Shown here: one piece after another, positions 26,525 to 38,000 of the stretch
How the letters are laid out: each line of letters begins with the position of its first letter
Position numbering within the stretch: the first letter of the stretch is position 1
Source of the DNA: Ophthalmolycus amberensis
Lineage: Eukaryota > Chordata > Actinopteri > Perciformes > Zoarcidae
Assembly: GCA_024529925.1 (NCBI GenBank)
Contig: JAFEUB010000908.1
Location: 992,001 to 1,056,000, forward strand
DNA length: 64,000 nucleotides
Direction of reading: 5' to 3'
Made by a program: the position numbers and the translations under genes
The notes under the pieces: model-generated
Database searches by the model: none
Told to the model about the DNA's origin: nothing
What the model saw: the letters and a program-made list of their open reading frames with translations, nothing else

Positions 26525-29500
26525 TTAAGAAAATAAATGTAGTATTCTGTCAATCCAGTTACCTCCACGCTGTGGCTCTCTGGGGTCATTGTCAGGTGCC
26601 ACACCCTGATCCAGAGAGTCCTCAGCAGCAGACAGCAGCTAAATCAAACTGCAAAATCAATCATCAATGGCATGAGATATGCTCCAAAAAATGATTTGAA
26701 ATACACTTAAACATACGTTAGAGCTAAATAAATAATAATAATAACTTATTATTGACTGTCTTTAGCTAGAAAATCGATGAATCCCTTCTTCGTGTCATCT
26801 GTTTGCCCCTTCAAATAATAAATGCCAACCCACTAGGCTTAAAAAATTAATGCGGTTTATACAACTCACCAGCCCAGAAAAAGGAGCAATGTCCAGTGAG
26901 TATATCCAGCGAGCGTGGGCGTTGACCTCAGCATGCAGGATTCCCGTCACTGCCTCATAGAGACGAATCTGGCCCGTGCCGTAACCTGCCACCACTGTAC
27001 CTTTCCACAACTTCACAGATGAGCAGCTAATGCTGAGAGCAGTCAGGTAGATGGAGGATGATTGCCATCGGCGAATTAAGGGAAAAGATAATGGACATTA
27101 GATTAGAGCTAGGAGGGGAAATAATGACGCGAAAGACAGTGGAACGTTACATAATGTAGAGTAGATAAGTACAGCAACGCATGAAGAGTAAGAGGAGTTT
27201 AAGATTGGTGATGACAGCGTTTCAAAATAGGTCACTCTGTAAGTACTTTATTTTAGCTAAAATCTAACATTGTACATCAAAACTGACAAAACTATAATAC
27301 AATCAACTTCTTACTCAAAGCCAGGGATATGGTTGAGTAACTTAAACTCCTCCCCAGACTGCCACACACACAGGTTGCCCCCATCATCTGCACTGACCAG
27401 ATCAGCTATGCACACCTGAGGGGAGGGAGACAGTAACAGAGTGGATTATATATACATACATATATATATAGCTAACCCATATCAAAAAAGGTTGAAATAG
27501 ACAGACAGCAGACAATGCACACACTGAATGAGCACACAAACGCCATACCTCGCCGCCACAGCATTCTGAAGCCATGTCAGTGATGGACTCCTTGTGCCCC
27601 TCCATGACATCCGACAAGGTAATATTACTGCCTTTACTGGGAACATCAAATACTAGAATTGCACCAGTTGAAAGGCCTAGAGAGAGAGAAAGCAGTCATG
27701 GACTGTCGAGTTTTGCCCTTTATTTTGAATATACGTAAAAATGTATTCCACTCACTACTTACCCACACATATATAACTCTCACACACTGCTGATATTCCT
27801 CGAGCAAACACGGCTTGAGCTGGGACACAAAGGAGTTCTGTGAGTGCAATAGATTTGGTATGAAACTCTTGAATAATACGTTTCTCTCGCACACAAATGA
27901 GTGATTGCACAAATATGCATATATATGTGCGTAAATGTGCAGGCAAAAAAAGCCAGCAGAGTAAATCTGACAAAACAAAAACATTTTGTTCACGTCTACA
28001 ATGTCTTCACACCCACTTGTGATTATGTAGGTATAATAATGTAGGTGTAGATGCCTGAAAATAATTGATTTCATTGTAATAATCAGGTCCTCCCACATGT
28101 TTTAGTCATGTTTGTGTTATGAGGATGGATCAACAACACTGACATGTTTCTGGGGACAAGAGAGTATACTTGTGTCATAATCTATTGTATCTTATCACAC
28201 TGTATCGTATGTTATTGTATTGCTTTATATAATGTATTGATTCTTTTCAAAGTTTTCATGGAAGTAATTGAGACAGGACACATTTGTGTGTCTACATTTG
28301 CAGCAAATCCATTCCATATGGAACTTTACCTGTAGTTGTTTCTGGAGTATCGAGGGCATGCCAGTACACCATGATGGAGCCATCAGATTCATACATCTAA
28401 AACAATGGATTTATATCATATCAAAGTAAAACATGCATTATTTATTTTGCTCTGGTTCACATTTAAAAAACACTCAATGACACAGTCCAGAGATACAGGC
28501 TTGATACAACCACAGCCACTATAAGTATACTAGTTGCAGAAGTAGCAGTGCTTCCTGCAAATGTGGAGACTGCTGATGACTGCAGAGAAGAGCAGATAAA
28601 CAAAAACTCACCTGGATGCCTTTCTGAGAGGTCACCACCAGCAGATCACGAGAGGGCAGCGCACAAAAAGCAGCCTGTTACAAGAAAACACAGGATTTCT
28701 ATATTGTTATGATGCAGAGAAATGCATATAGAGTAAAAGACAAAACAACACGATGTTGACATTATTCATTGTATATGTGCCAGCAACCTAAAGAAGATGG
28801 ATAACGTTTGCTTTCTTAACTCTGTGATATGGTACTTTTATTGTTTTAGCACTGTATTCTATGGATTATACAGTGACTATGACTATGTGCTGACTTTTGC
28901 TTACTTCCAAGGAAGAGTGTCTGCATAATATCTTTGGGTGACAGAATGTAGCCACTGACTTCACATGAATTGTTTATCTCAATGTATAACTTTCTTATGG
29001 CACTATGTTTAAATGGGTCATAATACACACTTTTTGATCTTGTTAGAGACTTGTGAAAGTTCCTCTAGGACCACACTGATATCCCTGTCGCTGTGCAAAA
29101 TTAAGAACACACTGCACACGTTTCACTGTGGCCTGACCTGCGTGATGAGAGACGTGCTCGTGGCGACATTGGGCTCTTTGGACTGCAGCTGACGGTGGGA
29201 ATAGTTGAGGCCGTCCCACGACGCGCTGACCATGTTGACCACGTTGGCATGGACCACCGTGAAGTAGGTGAGGCGCCGAGGGGCGATGCGTAGCACGCCG
29301 AGGTTGTTGTACAGCGCCGAGGCGCTGTTTTTGATCTGGATGCTCTTCTCTTTGTGATACATCGAGCTATCTTCACTTAGCTGCACGGTTAGTTGCAATG
29401 ACAATAGGGAATATGGTGTTGGTGTCACCACTCAAGAGTCTGGTTAAATAAGATTAGCAATGTAACTAATTAAAACCACGTACGTAACGATTAGTGCAAT

Positions 29501-29728
29501 GTTCGCAGCAAGCTAGCGCAACCTATGTATGTTAGCGAGAAGCCAACTGCAATAACGTAGCGTTTGTGTGACAAAGTGCACACGCTCCTGCTTCAGACTA
29601 CATAACAAGTGTCCCAGCAGCCATTGGCGCTGTCATAATCGACCATTGCTTCTATACAGTTAACGGGAACGAAGCAGTGTTCTAGCTCTTGTTAGCAACG
29701 AGATTACCTCCGCGTCGTCCGCAGCCAT
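26289..29728 (-). CDS. WDR54: WDR54, WD repeat protein (10 exons, two frameshifts)
   Basis: Minus-strand coding exons, in order: 29728-29708, 29380-29138, 28674-28612, 28396-28330, 27819-27763, 27676-27549, 27415-27315, 27032-26870, 26638-26563, 26421-26289, all with GT-AG borders. The product reads through MYHKEKSIQIKNSASALYNN and later AGYGTGQIRLYEAVTG, which match WDR54 as I know it; corrected length is about 349 aa, or about 336 from the internal Met usual in mammals (human 334). The first exon adds MAADDAE. WDR54 is a WD-repeat (beta-propeller) protein whose role is poorly defined. Oddities: exon 9 is one base too long (extra base about 26613-26616, inside an otherwise perfect blade ending in WIRVWHL), and exon 10 has an extra C at 26356/26357 that copy B at 33 kb lacks. 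As given, the last two exons do not translate. This could be decay or sequence/assembly error. Confidence 0.9.
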
Positions 29729-29750
29729 AGAGCCAACGCCACTTCTACGT

Positions 29751-29788
29751 AAGACGTCATACTTGCGTCCTCGGTTGCCGAGCAACCG
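29751..29788. promoter_or_regulatory. Bidirectional promoter core: CRE-like site plus RFX X-box
   Basis: GTTGCCGAGCAAC at 29774-29786 fits the RFX X-box (GTTGCC, one spacer base, AGCAAC) and lies in the longer palindrome GGTTGCCGAGCAACC. A CRE-like GACGTCA lies at 29753-29759. Both sit about 25-60 bp upstream of the WDR54 start codon, in the 1.1 kb between divergent WDR54 and C2orf81. RFX factors control many ciliary genes, and CRE sites are common in testis promoters. That either gene is controlled this way is inference. Confidence 0.65.
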
Positions 29789-30845
29789 TAGACTACACGG
29801 AAAACAAGGGTACGAAGAAGAAGACTGTTTGGTAAAATTTTTAACAGATTTGAGATTATAAGATTATAACAGTGATGATTTGTTAGAAGTAACTTTTAAA
29901 ACGGTGATGTTGTGGTCGAATGATATGTGTAGATGTTTTAACTATATGTATTTACCGTTAGCTTACCTTAATATAAATGATACGCATAGTTAACTATACC
30001 AGTATGTTAACAGTCAAGTGTATCTAACGTTACGTTAGCTAACAGACCCGACTGACGAAAATGACACTCGACTTTAAATAACCGAACGCGAACTAACATG
30101 ATTCGTTTAAGTTGAATGGTAAAATAAATACAGGAAGGTATATTTCACAATAACAACATATACTTGCGATTATACACACTAGAAACGTACTAAGTAAAAC
30201 AATTACTGATTCAACGTTACATAGATGTTTGTCAGTTTGTTATTTTGGAAAGCTTGTGATCCTATGGTGACTGCCTGTTTTGATTGCTATTAATTGGACA
30301 TCACTGCATCATGTTTTCTAGCAACCTAATTACACATTAACTAAAGTCTAGTTAAACTAGCTAAGACATTCATACATTCTAATGGGGCAACTTGATTCAA
30401 GTGAAATCACTTGTTTTAGACAAGCTAGGTTGAAGAATATAGGAATTAAGGACTTGTCACGCATTTTAGTAGTGGATTTAGTCTGTGCCTCTCAGATATT
30501 GTGCCTCATACATCATTTATTGTTTGTATTCTGAAAGGAATTACTGTTAGCACGAGGACTGTGTGCATATGCAAATTCAATTCCTGAACGTATTGAGGGA
30601 ATTATACTTTTATATCAAAGTACCCATGGAAAAATTAATACTGTCAAGTTTAATCACTACCACCAGAGTGTGCTAATGTTCACCAAATTAAATTTTCCCA
30701 GCAACATGCATTACTGATAGGGACTGACGTTGTTTCATGTTAAATAGTTTATTGTTTCACACTTAATACATCAACGTCCTTGTCACCCATGTTTTGTTTT
30801 TTCTAACATTTACTTTTTATATTTCAAACCAGCCTCTGAACCAAG
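29789..30845. other. Divergent intergenic region WDR54 / C2orf81
   Basis: AT-rich sequence between the X-box promoter and the C2orf81 start codon. No TATA box or coding exon is obvious. The C2orf81 5' UTR probably lies here, with a possible intron ending in the pyrimidine-rich AG just before 30840. Confidence 0.4.
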
Positions 30846-31573
30846 ATGTCACGTCCTGCAGATAAGTTCCAAGCTGGCAAGAAAAGTCGTAGGTCTGTAA
30901 AAAAGAACACACCTCCAATACAAGACCTGGAAGTGGAGGATATTATCCCTGGTTGCTTAACTCGGGCCCAATGGACAGACACGTTGATCCGGGAGGATGC
31001 AGATGAGGCAGTGGGGGAGACCATGGAGGATCTGATGAGCAAGCTCATGGAGGGTTGTTTCAAAGTGGACATTGAGAGACAGGTAAAACTGAAAAGATTA
31101 TTTTTATTCCACTTCAATGTGAATATCATCTCACTGATTGACATGCGTGGAGAGACCGATACAATGATTTATCTTGATGTCATTCATTTCAACCACACAT
31201 AATATATGTACAACATGCATGATGTTCATGTCTTTGCCCTCAAGGTAGTACCTTTCACCGTATCCTGGGCCAAGAGCTACCTCACAGAGACTCTAGAGCG
31301 GAAAATCACTGTGCCTAGATAGAGGGGAAGGACCCGAGGAAATATCTAAAACAGAAGACTCCGAGCCTATGCCAACAATTTCAGATGCCTGGCTTCAAGG
31401 ATGTGTGCCTGTTGTAAATGCTACTCCTCGACCTCACCCCGCCTCACAACAGGTACTCTTAATTTGACTCTTCTGCAAGTCTCTTCAGATTTCAACCAAG
31501 AGGTTATCTGTATCTATATCTATATGTCTGTATTTGTTTCTAACAGGATGATGACATTGGTCAGGTCCCAGTT

Positions 31574-33356
31574 CCTGCCACACCCACCAACACATATTGA
31601 CGAAACTGGTGCTGATGGAAACAGTGTCTCGAAACAATGTCTTGGCCTTTCATTGAAGGCCTCACGTCACTCCCATTAGTGAAAGGTTTCTACTGGCAAT
31701 AGGATAGTGAATCGACCACCACTATTACTAGACACACATGCACGTACACACACGCATACTTATACAGTCCAAATAGATTCATATCTGAGCAAAGTTCATA
31801 CCCAACTTTGTGTGCTCAGCTGTGTGTAACACCTAAAGAGTCGACTATTGACAAGTATTGTAGCAGTACACAGCATGAGTGGCCCCGCGGCTGTGTACGG
31901 GACTAGAGCGTCGCACAGAACTATTGACTTAGTTAACAAGGAATAAATTACTGCTGTTGTTTTTCTGTGAAAAGTGATTTTGTATTCCCTTTTTCTACTC
32001 TCGGCCCTTTCTCTAAAACCCGCTTTTACTTTGCTCTGTACCTCTTCTGTTCTTCCAATCCTTTGCTTATTTCATGTATCACTTTTGACCAACCTCTCCC
32101 TCCCTCCTTACTGTTCCAGTTAGTTATGTAATCTCAGTGTCCCTGTCATTTCGGACCTCATATTGACAGTTTAGTCCTCCGCTGACCCTCTCCAGCCAGT
32201 ATAGTTAGTTATCTCCCTCCAGGCAGCTGGGAAGCATGCTACATGACACACTGAAAATTATCGATTTCATGAAGACTTTGTGTGCATGTTTATCCTTCAC
32301 AATTGACGAGGCCATCGGCATTAACATGGCTGTCAGGTGGTACCTACCAAATTTGAGTTGCATAACCTGCCTTGTGTGTGGGTTCAAAACAGTCTTGTCA
32401 GTTGATGTTATGTGACCAGTGTTGACTGCAAACCAGAAAAGACTAGAACTCGGGGATTTAATACACGCTTAGACCTAAACTGACAAACAGCACACAATTC
32501 ATGCTGACCTGATTCTTCTTATCTTGTCGTGATAAGGTGGGTCGGATTACAATACCTGGTGGGTCGGATTACAATACCTGCTCTCTGCAATTTTGACATG
32601 AGTGGTCTGTGTCTTGTGTTCTGCACACAGTATCCAACCAAAATGTGGAGTTTCTCAAATCGTCTGTCTTTAGCCTTTATCCACTCTGTCCTCTAGTGAA
32701 ATCTGTTAACGCTGTCCTGTCACTGCCCTGCTCAAACATAATTGATCCACAGCCCCATCTATTGGTGCATTTGTGAAGTGAAGAATGACGACCCAGACAC
32801 AGCTGCTTTGTTGATAAACTTTACTGCTACAGCTGCTTGAAACAATAATTATGTCAGAAGGAAAAATAGAATAATTTATAACTTTTTAAATCTACATTCT
32901 CATACATGTAAACATGTGTACGTATACTTTTTTCCTTTTGAAATATGTTGTTATATGCTAATCTCCTTCAAACCTTAGATACAGAGATAGAGACAGAAAG
33001 GCCGTGAAAACAATGTCTCTCGTAAAAAAGATTACATTAAATATCCCTTTCCTGTTGACCCTTCTCTCTGGATCATGATATCTTTCCAGAAACACAATAT
33101 ACAGAATTCACATTCACAGTCCTATGACTGTGTGTAACGGATAATCTCACTCAGGTCATAGCCTGTCACTGCAAAGGCATAACCATCGCTGTCACAGAAC
33201 TTGGCGCCACAGATTTGCGTGTCCGTCACACACTCATTGTACAAATGGGCAATCTAAAAGGAAATGAGGAAAACACACAGTCAGGGTCACAGTGAGAGTA
33301 AGTGTAAGTTAAACCTGGAGGAACCCACCATAAGTTGTGCCTTGATTCTGAACCTA
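31574..33356. repeat. Segmental duplication, copy B inside C2orf81
   Basis: Near-identical direct copy of 24610-26524, lacking about 120 bp (at the point matching 24656-24775) and about 12 bp further in. It begins at CCTGCCACACCC within C2orf81 exon 3 and ends just before C2orf81-like coding resumes. Substitutions are scattered (for example 32694 T against C in copy A, and ACACACTG against ACACTACTG). Confidence 0.95.
33122..33253 (-). pseudogene. Displaced duplicate of the last WDR54 exon, frame intact
   Basis: On the minus strand this 132 bp copy reads without a break from IAHLYNECVTDTQICGAKF through FAVTGYDLSEIIRY to a stop, whereas the resident exon at 26289-26421 has one extra base. It keeps the AG acceptor but lies upstream of the WDR54 promoter on the minus strand, so it cannot be spliced to WDR54 as drawn. 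It is a gene fragment, not a gene. Confidence 0.9.
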
Positions 33357-34021
33357 CCAAGTGGATTATCCAAACCAGAACCAAGATATAACAAGCAGCA
33401 AACTGAGTGGACAGTAGCCTCACAGAAGCAACTAACCAGCTCCAAGGATCAGCCAACAAAGTTTCAGAGGGGAAATGCGGCAGATGTCTGGCTGAAGAAA
33501 TTGTCCCCCTCTAGACATGACCGGATGGTGTACTCTGGCCCTCTGAGGCTGGACACAATGGTTTTGGCCAAGGGTGTTTCTCTCTTGGATTCTCAGGCAG
33601 TTGAAATACACCCTCTCAAAAGCAACCCTCCTACCAAGTCTACCAAGCTGAGGCTGATACGAAGTGATGTTGCCGTGCCACTGCTTTCAGTTGATCAGGT
33701 TACCACAGGTCCACCGCCTCAAGTCACCCCTTTGTTTCAGACCAAGAACTGTGACAATGGATTATAAAATGTAGTGACAACACAACTGTCGCTGAATTTA
33801 GAGCAGAATTAGCCATAATAATAATAGATAATTATAGAATATAGGAAAAGAAAGCTTAGAAAAGCCTCCCACAACATATTGCAAACATAGAGTTTGATAG
33901 AAGTTCCTCAAATAAAAACTACAACACTGTGAAGCAAGGACATTTGATTATGGACTAAGACTAAATTAATATTAAGTCTATGTGCTTGTCATATTCAAAG
34001 CTCAACACTAACTGTGAGGCT

Positions 34022-34319
34022 AAATCATGTTTTGGCCTAGGGGAAGCCAACCCAAGGGGGACAAGTATAACCCCCTATCCTACCTGAGGAAACGCCTCTT
34101 TAACCTGCCTGTGACAGGAACCTTGGGAGAAGGATGACTTATGAAGGCACAGCGCAACAAGAAAGGGATCTCCAATGTGCCATGGAAGCTAAAAGGCAAC
34201 ACAGAAAGGAGAGGATGACCATCAAAACTGCTCCTCCACCCACGAATACCACATATGTACGACTGCCCACATTTCAACAGAACCCTGTGGATCCAAGATT
34301 GGCCAAGACCCACAAATAA
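34022..34319 (+). pseudogene. Possible decayed C-terminal exon, unassigned
   Basis: A 61-codon open frame (34134-34319) reads like a real basic C-terminus (EAKRQHRKERMTIKTAPPPT, ending DPRLAKTHK). Protein-like stretches upstream at 34060-34130 are in other frames, as if broken by small indels. It follows the C2orf81 remnant on the same strand and precedes a polyadenylation signal, so it may be the C-terminal end of C2orf81. I cannot confirm the family. Confidence 0.35.
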
Positions 34320-34533
34320 TCCATCTCAGTAACAGGATGACAGTCATACTCGACTGTGAGTGATTGCCCACGATGATGATTTTACAAATACATTTTCTGT
34401 GCCTCCATATAGTAGATGTAGTCAGTTCATTACTGTAGGTATGCTTCAATGATCGGTGTTTCTATTATTTGGTCTGCCCCATATATATCAATGAGGGTAG
34501 GCTAAATAACGGTAATACCTCTGTGTATAATGC

Positions 34534-34539
34534 AATAAA
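34534..34539 (+). terminator. AATAAA polyadenylation signal (C2orf81 side)
   Basis: AATAAA on the plus strand about 215 bp after the last protein-like stretch; a plausible transcript end for the C2orf81 locus. Confidence 0.4.
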
Positions 34540-34850
34540 GTTCAACAACATCACCGACTACATCCTCCAAAATGATTCTAGTTGAATCAACACTTCCAAC
34601 AAAATCCTAACATTATAACTTTCATGAAGAGACAATTTATTGCATGGCTACTGTATCAACAGACTGTATGCACACAGCAATACTAATCTGCAGCTGCTGC
34701 AAACAACTGGCAAAGATGTGTCGTGATTTGAATTAAAAATAGCAATACAAACTGAAAATGATGATGATGGATTTGTTTTATAGCGAGCATTCATAAATAA
34801 ACGTGTTTTTTTTACTGCATGAGCATTTTTTCCCCCCAGTGGCTCTAGAG

Positions 34851-34970
34851 GGCACCAATCGCACGGGAGACTGCTCGTGCAACCTATCTTGTTGAAGCCT
34901 GGTTGGGTAGGAGGCTCAAGAAGCGGCGAACCAATCACCATTCACCCGCGACGCTTCTACACCAATCAGG
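34851..34970 (+). promoter_or_regulatory. NOL6 promoter region with three CCAAT boxes
   Basis: CCAAT words at 34855, 34931 and 34962 lie within 250 bp of the NOL6 start codon, in locally GC-richer sequence without a TATA box. Multiple CCAAT boxes (NF-Y type) suit a housekeeping gene. The transcription start itself cannot be read. Confidence 0.6.
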
Positions 34971-35097
34971 GAAATATTGTCTTTGGTAGCACGTTTGTCT
35001 GACCCTTTGCACATGTGAGATCGCAAAGAAGTGAAAGCAGTGTTGATCAAAACTTTAAAAATATCGGAATTATCACCACATTGAAGGCATATCAAAC

Positions 35098-38000
35098 ATG
35101 AAAAAGAAGCTGGCATTGGCTGAGGACCCGGTAGAGGTAAGACTGGCGACATGTGTTATGATTTTAGCTGCTTGCTGACGAACTACCGCTTAGTTAGCAC
35201 ACGGGACAGTCTACTCGATGGTAACACGGGTGTTGCTTGCATGCGTTACCAACTGCACGTTTCATTTGTAAGACTTTGCTTAATGTCTACTTAAGAGAAA
35301 CTGAATGTACAGCAGATACAGTCAGTAATACTTTTAATATATAATTGTTTGACAAATACCAGAATTAACCCTCTAATAGCATTTTTAGTTGGCCCAGGGT
35401 TTATATCAAATGCTGATTATCTGATTCCTTACACTTAATAAAAGACACGTTCAAAGTTGACTCAACTGCTACAACATGTTTTATTTTACAGATGATTCCC
35501 TCTGAGGGTCACGAGGAGGAAGATGACGAGGTTCCGGTTAAAGCCAAAAGGAGCAAACCTGGGGAGGCCGGAGGGGAGGAGGTCTATCACCCGGTGAAGC
35601 TGTCCCGAAGTGATCTGTACAGACCTCCCACAGCAGAGGAGCTCAACCAGCTGAAAGAGGCGGAGAGCCTGTTTCACTGCAGCCTGCTCAAAATGCAGGT
35701 GAGACATCTTGACTTGCTCACATGGGGACGGACGGGGACATGAAAAGGAACGCTGGTTATGCCTTAAGTCAAGCTTGTTGTCCCTTAAGTCAAGCTTGTT
35801 GTCCCATGTAAACAATAACACACTTTCACACATACTAGTAAATGTCTATGATCTACCCCCAATAACAGATGGAAGAGCTGCTGAAGGAGGTCGCCCTGAG
35901 TCAGCGTAGGAAACAGCAAATCGATGCCTTCATTCAGACGGTCACCAAGCTGCTCCAGACCGTACCAGATTCACCAGAGGTTGAGGTATGTAGCACTTTA
36001 TCTGTAAGAACAGCGTCATAATTAGGCATAGAACCTCAATTTCATTCTTTCAGCTTTCCACAAATCCACAGATATAAACATGTAACCACATTTTTTTTTT
36101 CTCTGTGTGTTCAGGTGAGTGACCCTTCATGGCTGTCAAGTGCAGTCAAGGTCCCTTTCCTCCTGGTGCCCAAAACAACAAAAGGCAAGTTCCACATGGC
36201 ACCCCCTGCTTCTGTTGATCTGATCGGCAGCTACCCCCTGGGCACCTGCACCAAACCACGCGTCACGGTGGACCTGGCTGTCACAATCCCAGCTGTAAGT
36301 CATCCTGTAGGGCTGCAACAACGAATCGATAATAATCGATTATTAAAATAGTTTTCATTATCGATTATCAAATTTCATTATCGATTTGTTGTGTCGCGCG
36401 ATTATTACGCCACTCAATAAGTCGCGGAGATGTTTGAGAAAAAAAAAAGGAAAAACAGAGCGGAGCACAGCAGTTGTTGTGAAGTGGAGCTTCGAATGAC
36501 GACCAAGACACGTCTGGTTTTGAACGGAACACTTTACTTCCTGAAAACTGCAGTTTAACAACTGTTACAGTGAACAGACCGCGCTCTTGCACCCGACATA
36601 TATGTTAGGTTTTCACTTATCGTTATCATTGTTGCCGTGAATAAGCAAGTATCATGCTACTTCCTGTCTCTTCACAGTAAAATCACTTCCGTTTTCATGC
36701 TCTTCACAATAAAAGTAAACATGCGATCAAACAATTTACAACAGAGGAAAGAGCATCGGACCCGTAACGTTGTTCTGAAACATGGTGGAGGCAGATAAAT
36801 CAGTACGACCTAAGTGGTCCAAGGTGTGGGAGCATTTCACACTTAATAAATTTAAAAAGTGTGTTCATTGCAAGATATGCAAAAGTGACATGATATGGCA
36901 CGGGAGCACCACGGTGATGATTCAGTTTGTGAGTGTAGTGTAGAGAACAAGTTCTGACGTTCAAACAAATCCTGTTAAGTTTTCTGATTTGTATTTTTCT
37001 TTATTTTTTATAAATTATTTATTGTTCTGACAGCTCAGGTCCCTTTAAATCAAAAATATACATATTTTTGTGCACATGTGTGTTTTTTGTTAGTCCATTT
37101 GTTTTTTTATTATTACTTTAACAGCTCAGGGATGTTCAAGGAGCAACCTGTTTGTGCACTTTCTGAAGATAATAATAATCATGCATTTTATTTATATAGC
37201 GCTTTAAAAGGCACTCAGACACTTTACATGATTAAAAACAGAAACAATAGAAGCATTTATAATAAGAACAAAATCTACGACAAAACATGTAAGAAAAAAA
37301 TAAACACGAAAAGAAAGAAAGAAAACATACATGACTGACTTTAGAGGTTAAAAGCAGATCAAGATCAGTTCTGTTTTTGAATAAAGGGTTGGAAATTAAT
37401 GCTTTTTTTTTTTCTTTTTTATCCGATTAATCGAAAAAATAATCACCCGATTAATCGATTATTAAAATAATCGTCAGTTGCAGCCCTAGTCACCTGCCAA
37501 CCTTTTTTATTCATTTCAATACAACACTTGAAGCCTCGAGAGCAATGTGCTGAATGCAATGTGACAATATATTCTCGAGATTGTAAGAGACTCCGGTGTC
37601 TTCTGTCCGCTCATCCGTGCGTTATTAGGATGTCCTCCACCCAAAGGACGTCTTGAACCAGAGGTATCCGAGGAAAAGGGCTCTGTACCTGGCCGGCGTG
37701 GCCCAGTACCTGGCGTCCTCCTCTGACATCGGAAGCATGCGCTACGCCTGTCTTCATGGCAATCGACTCCGACCCGTTCTGCTGCTTACCCCTCCAGGTA
37801 TTTACCTTTTTTAATTAACATCGTATTTGTACACAAACTGCCAACCTTCATTGTATTTTGTTATCATTGTATGGATTTCACCAGCAATTAATTTTCGTTG
37901 CATGTGCTTGTTTAGCAGTATTTAGTTTTGGTTATGATTGTGATGTTGTCCCGTATCTCAGGTAAAGACTCTTCCAGCTTCACCTTACGTGTTCATGCCT

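Larger units (their letters stand above)
30846..33767 (+). pseudogene. C2orf81: C2orf81 homologue, interrupted and frameshifted
   Basis: Exon 1 (30846-31082) encodes 79 residues including VEDIIPGCLTRAQWTDTLIR and ends at CAG|GTAAAA. Exon 2 (31245-31452) continues in frame as VVPFTVSWAKSYLTE, then meets TAG at 31320; shifting frame there restores C2orf81-like sequence (DSEPMPTISDAWLQGCVPVV) to the donor at 31453. A third exon opens at 31547 but is cut at 31574 by the inserted copy of the WDR54 3' region. C2orf81-like coding resumes at 33357 (SGPLRLDTMVLAKGVSLLDS) and stops at 33767. Similarity to human C2orf81, an uncharacterised protein gene next to WDR54, is from memory. Because NOL6 and AQP3 in the same window are intact, real damage is more likely than general sequence error, but assembly error is not excluded. 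Confidence 0.7.

Noticed and set aside
33264..33767. Single 167-codon plus-strand ORF considered as a new gene
   Set aside because: It is chimeric: the first ~31 codons are the antisense side of the duplicated WDR54 flank and the rest is a C2orf81 segment.
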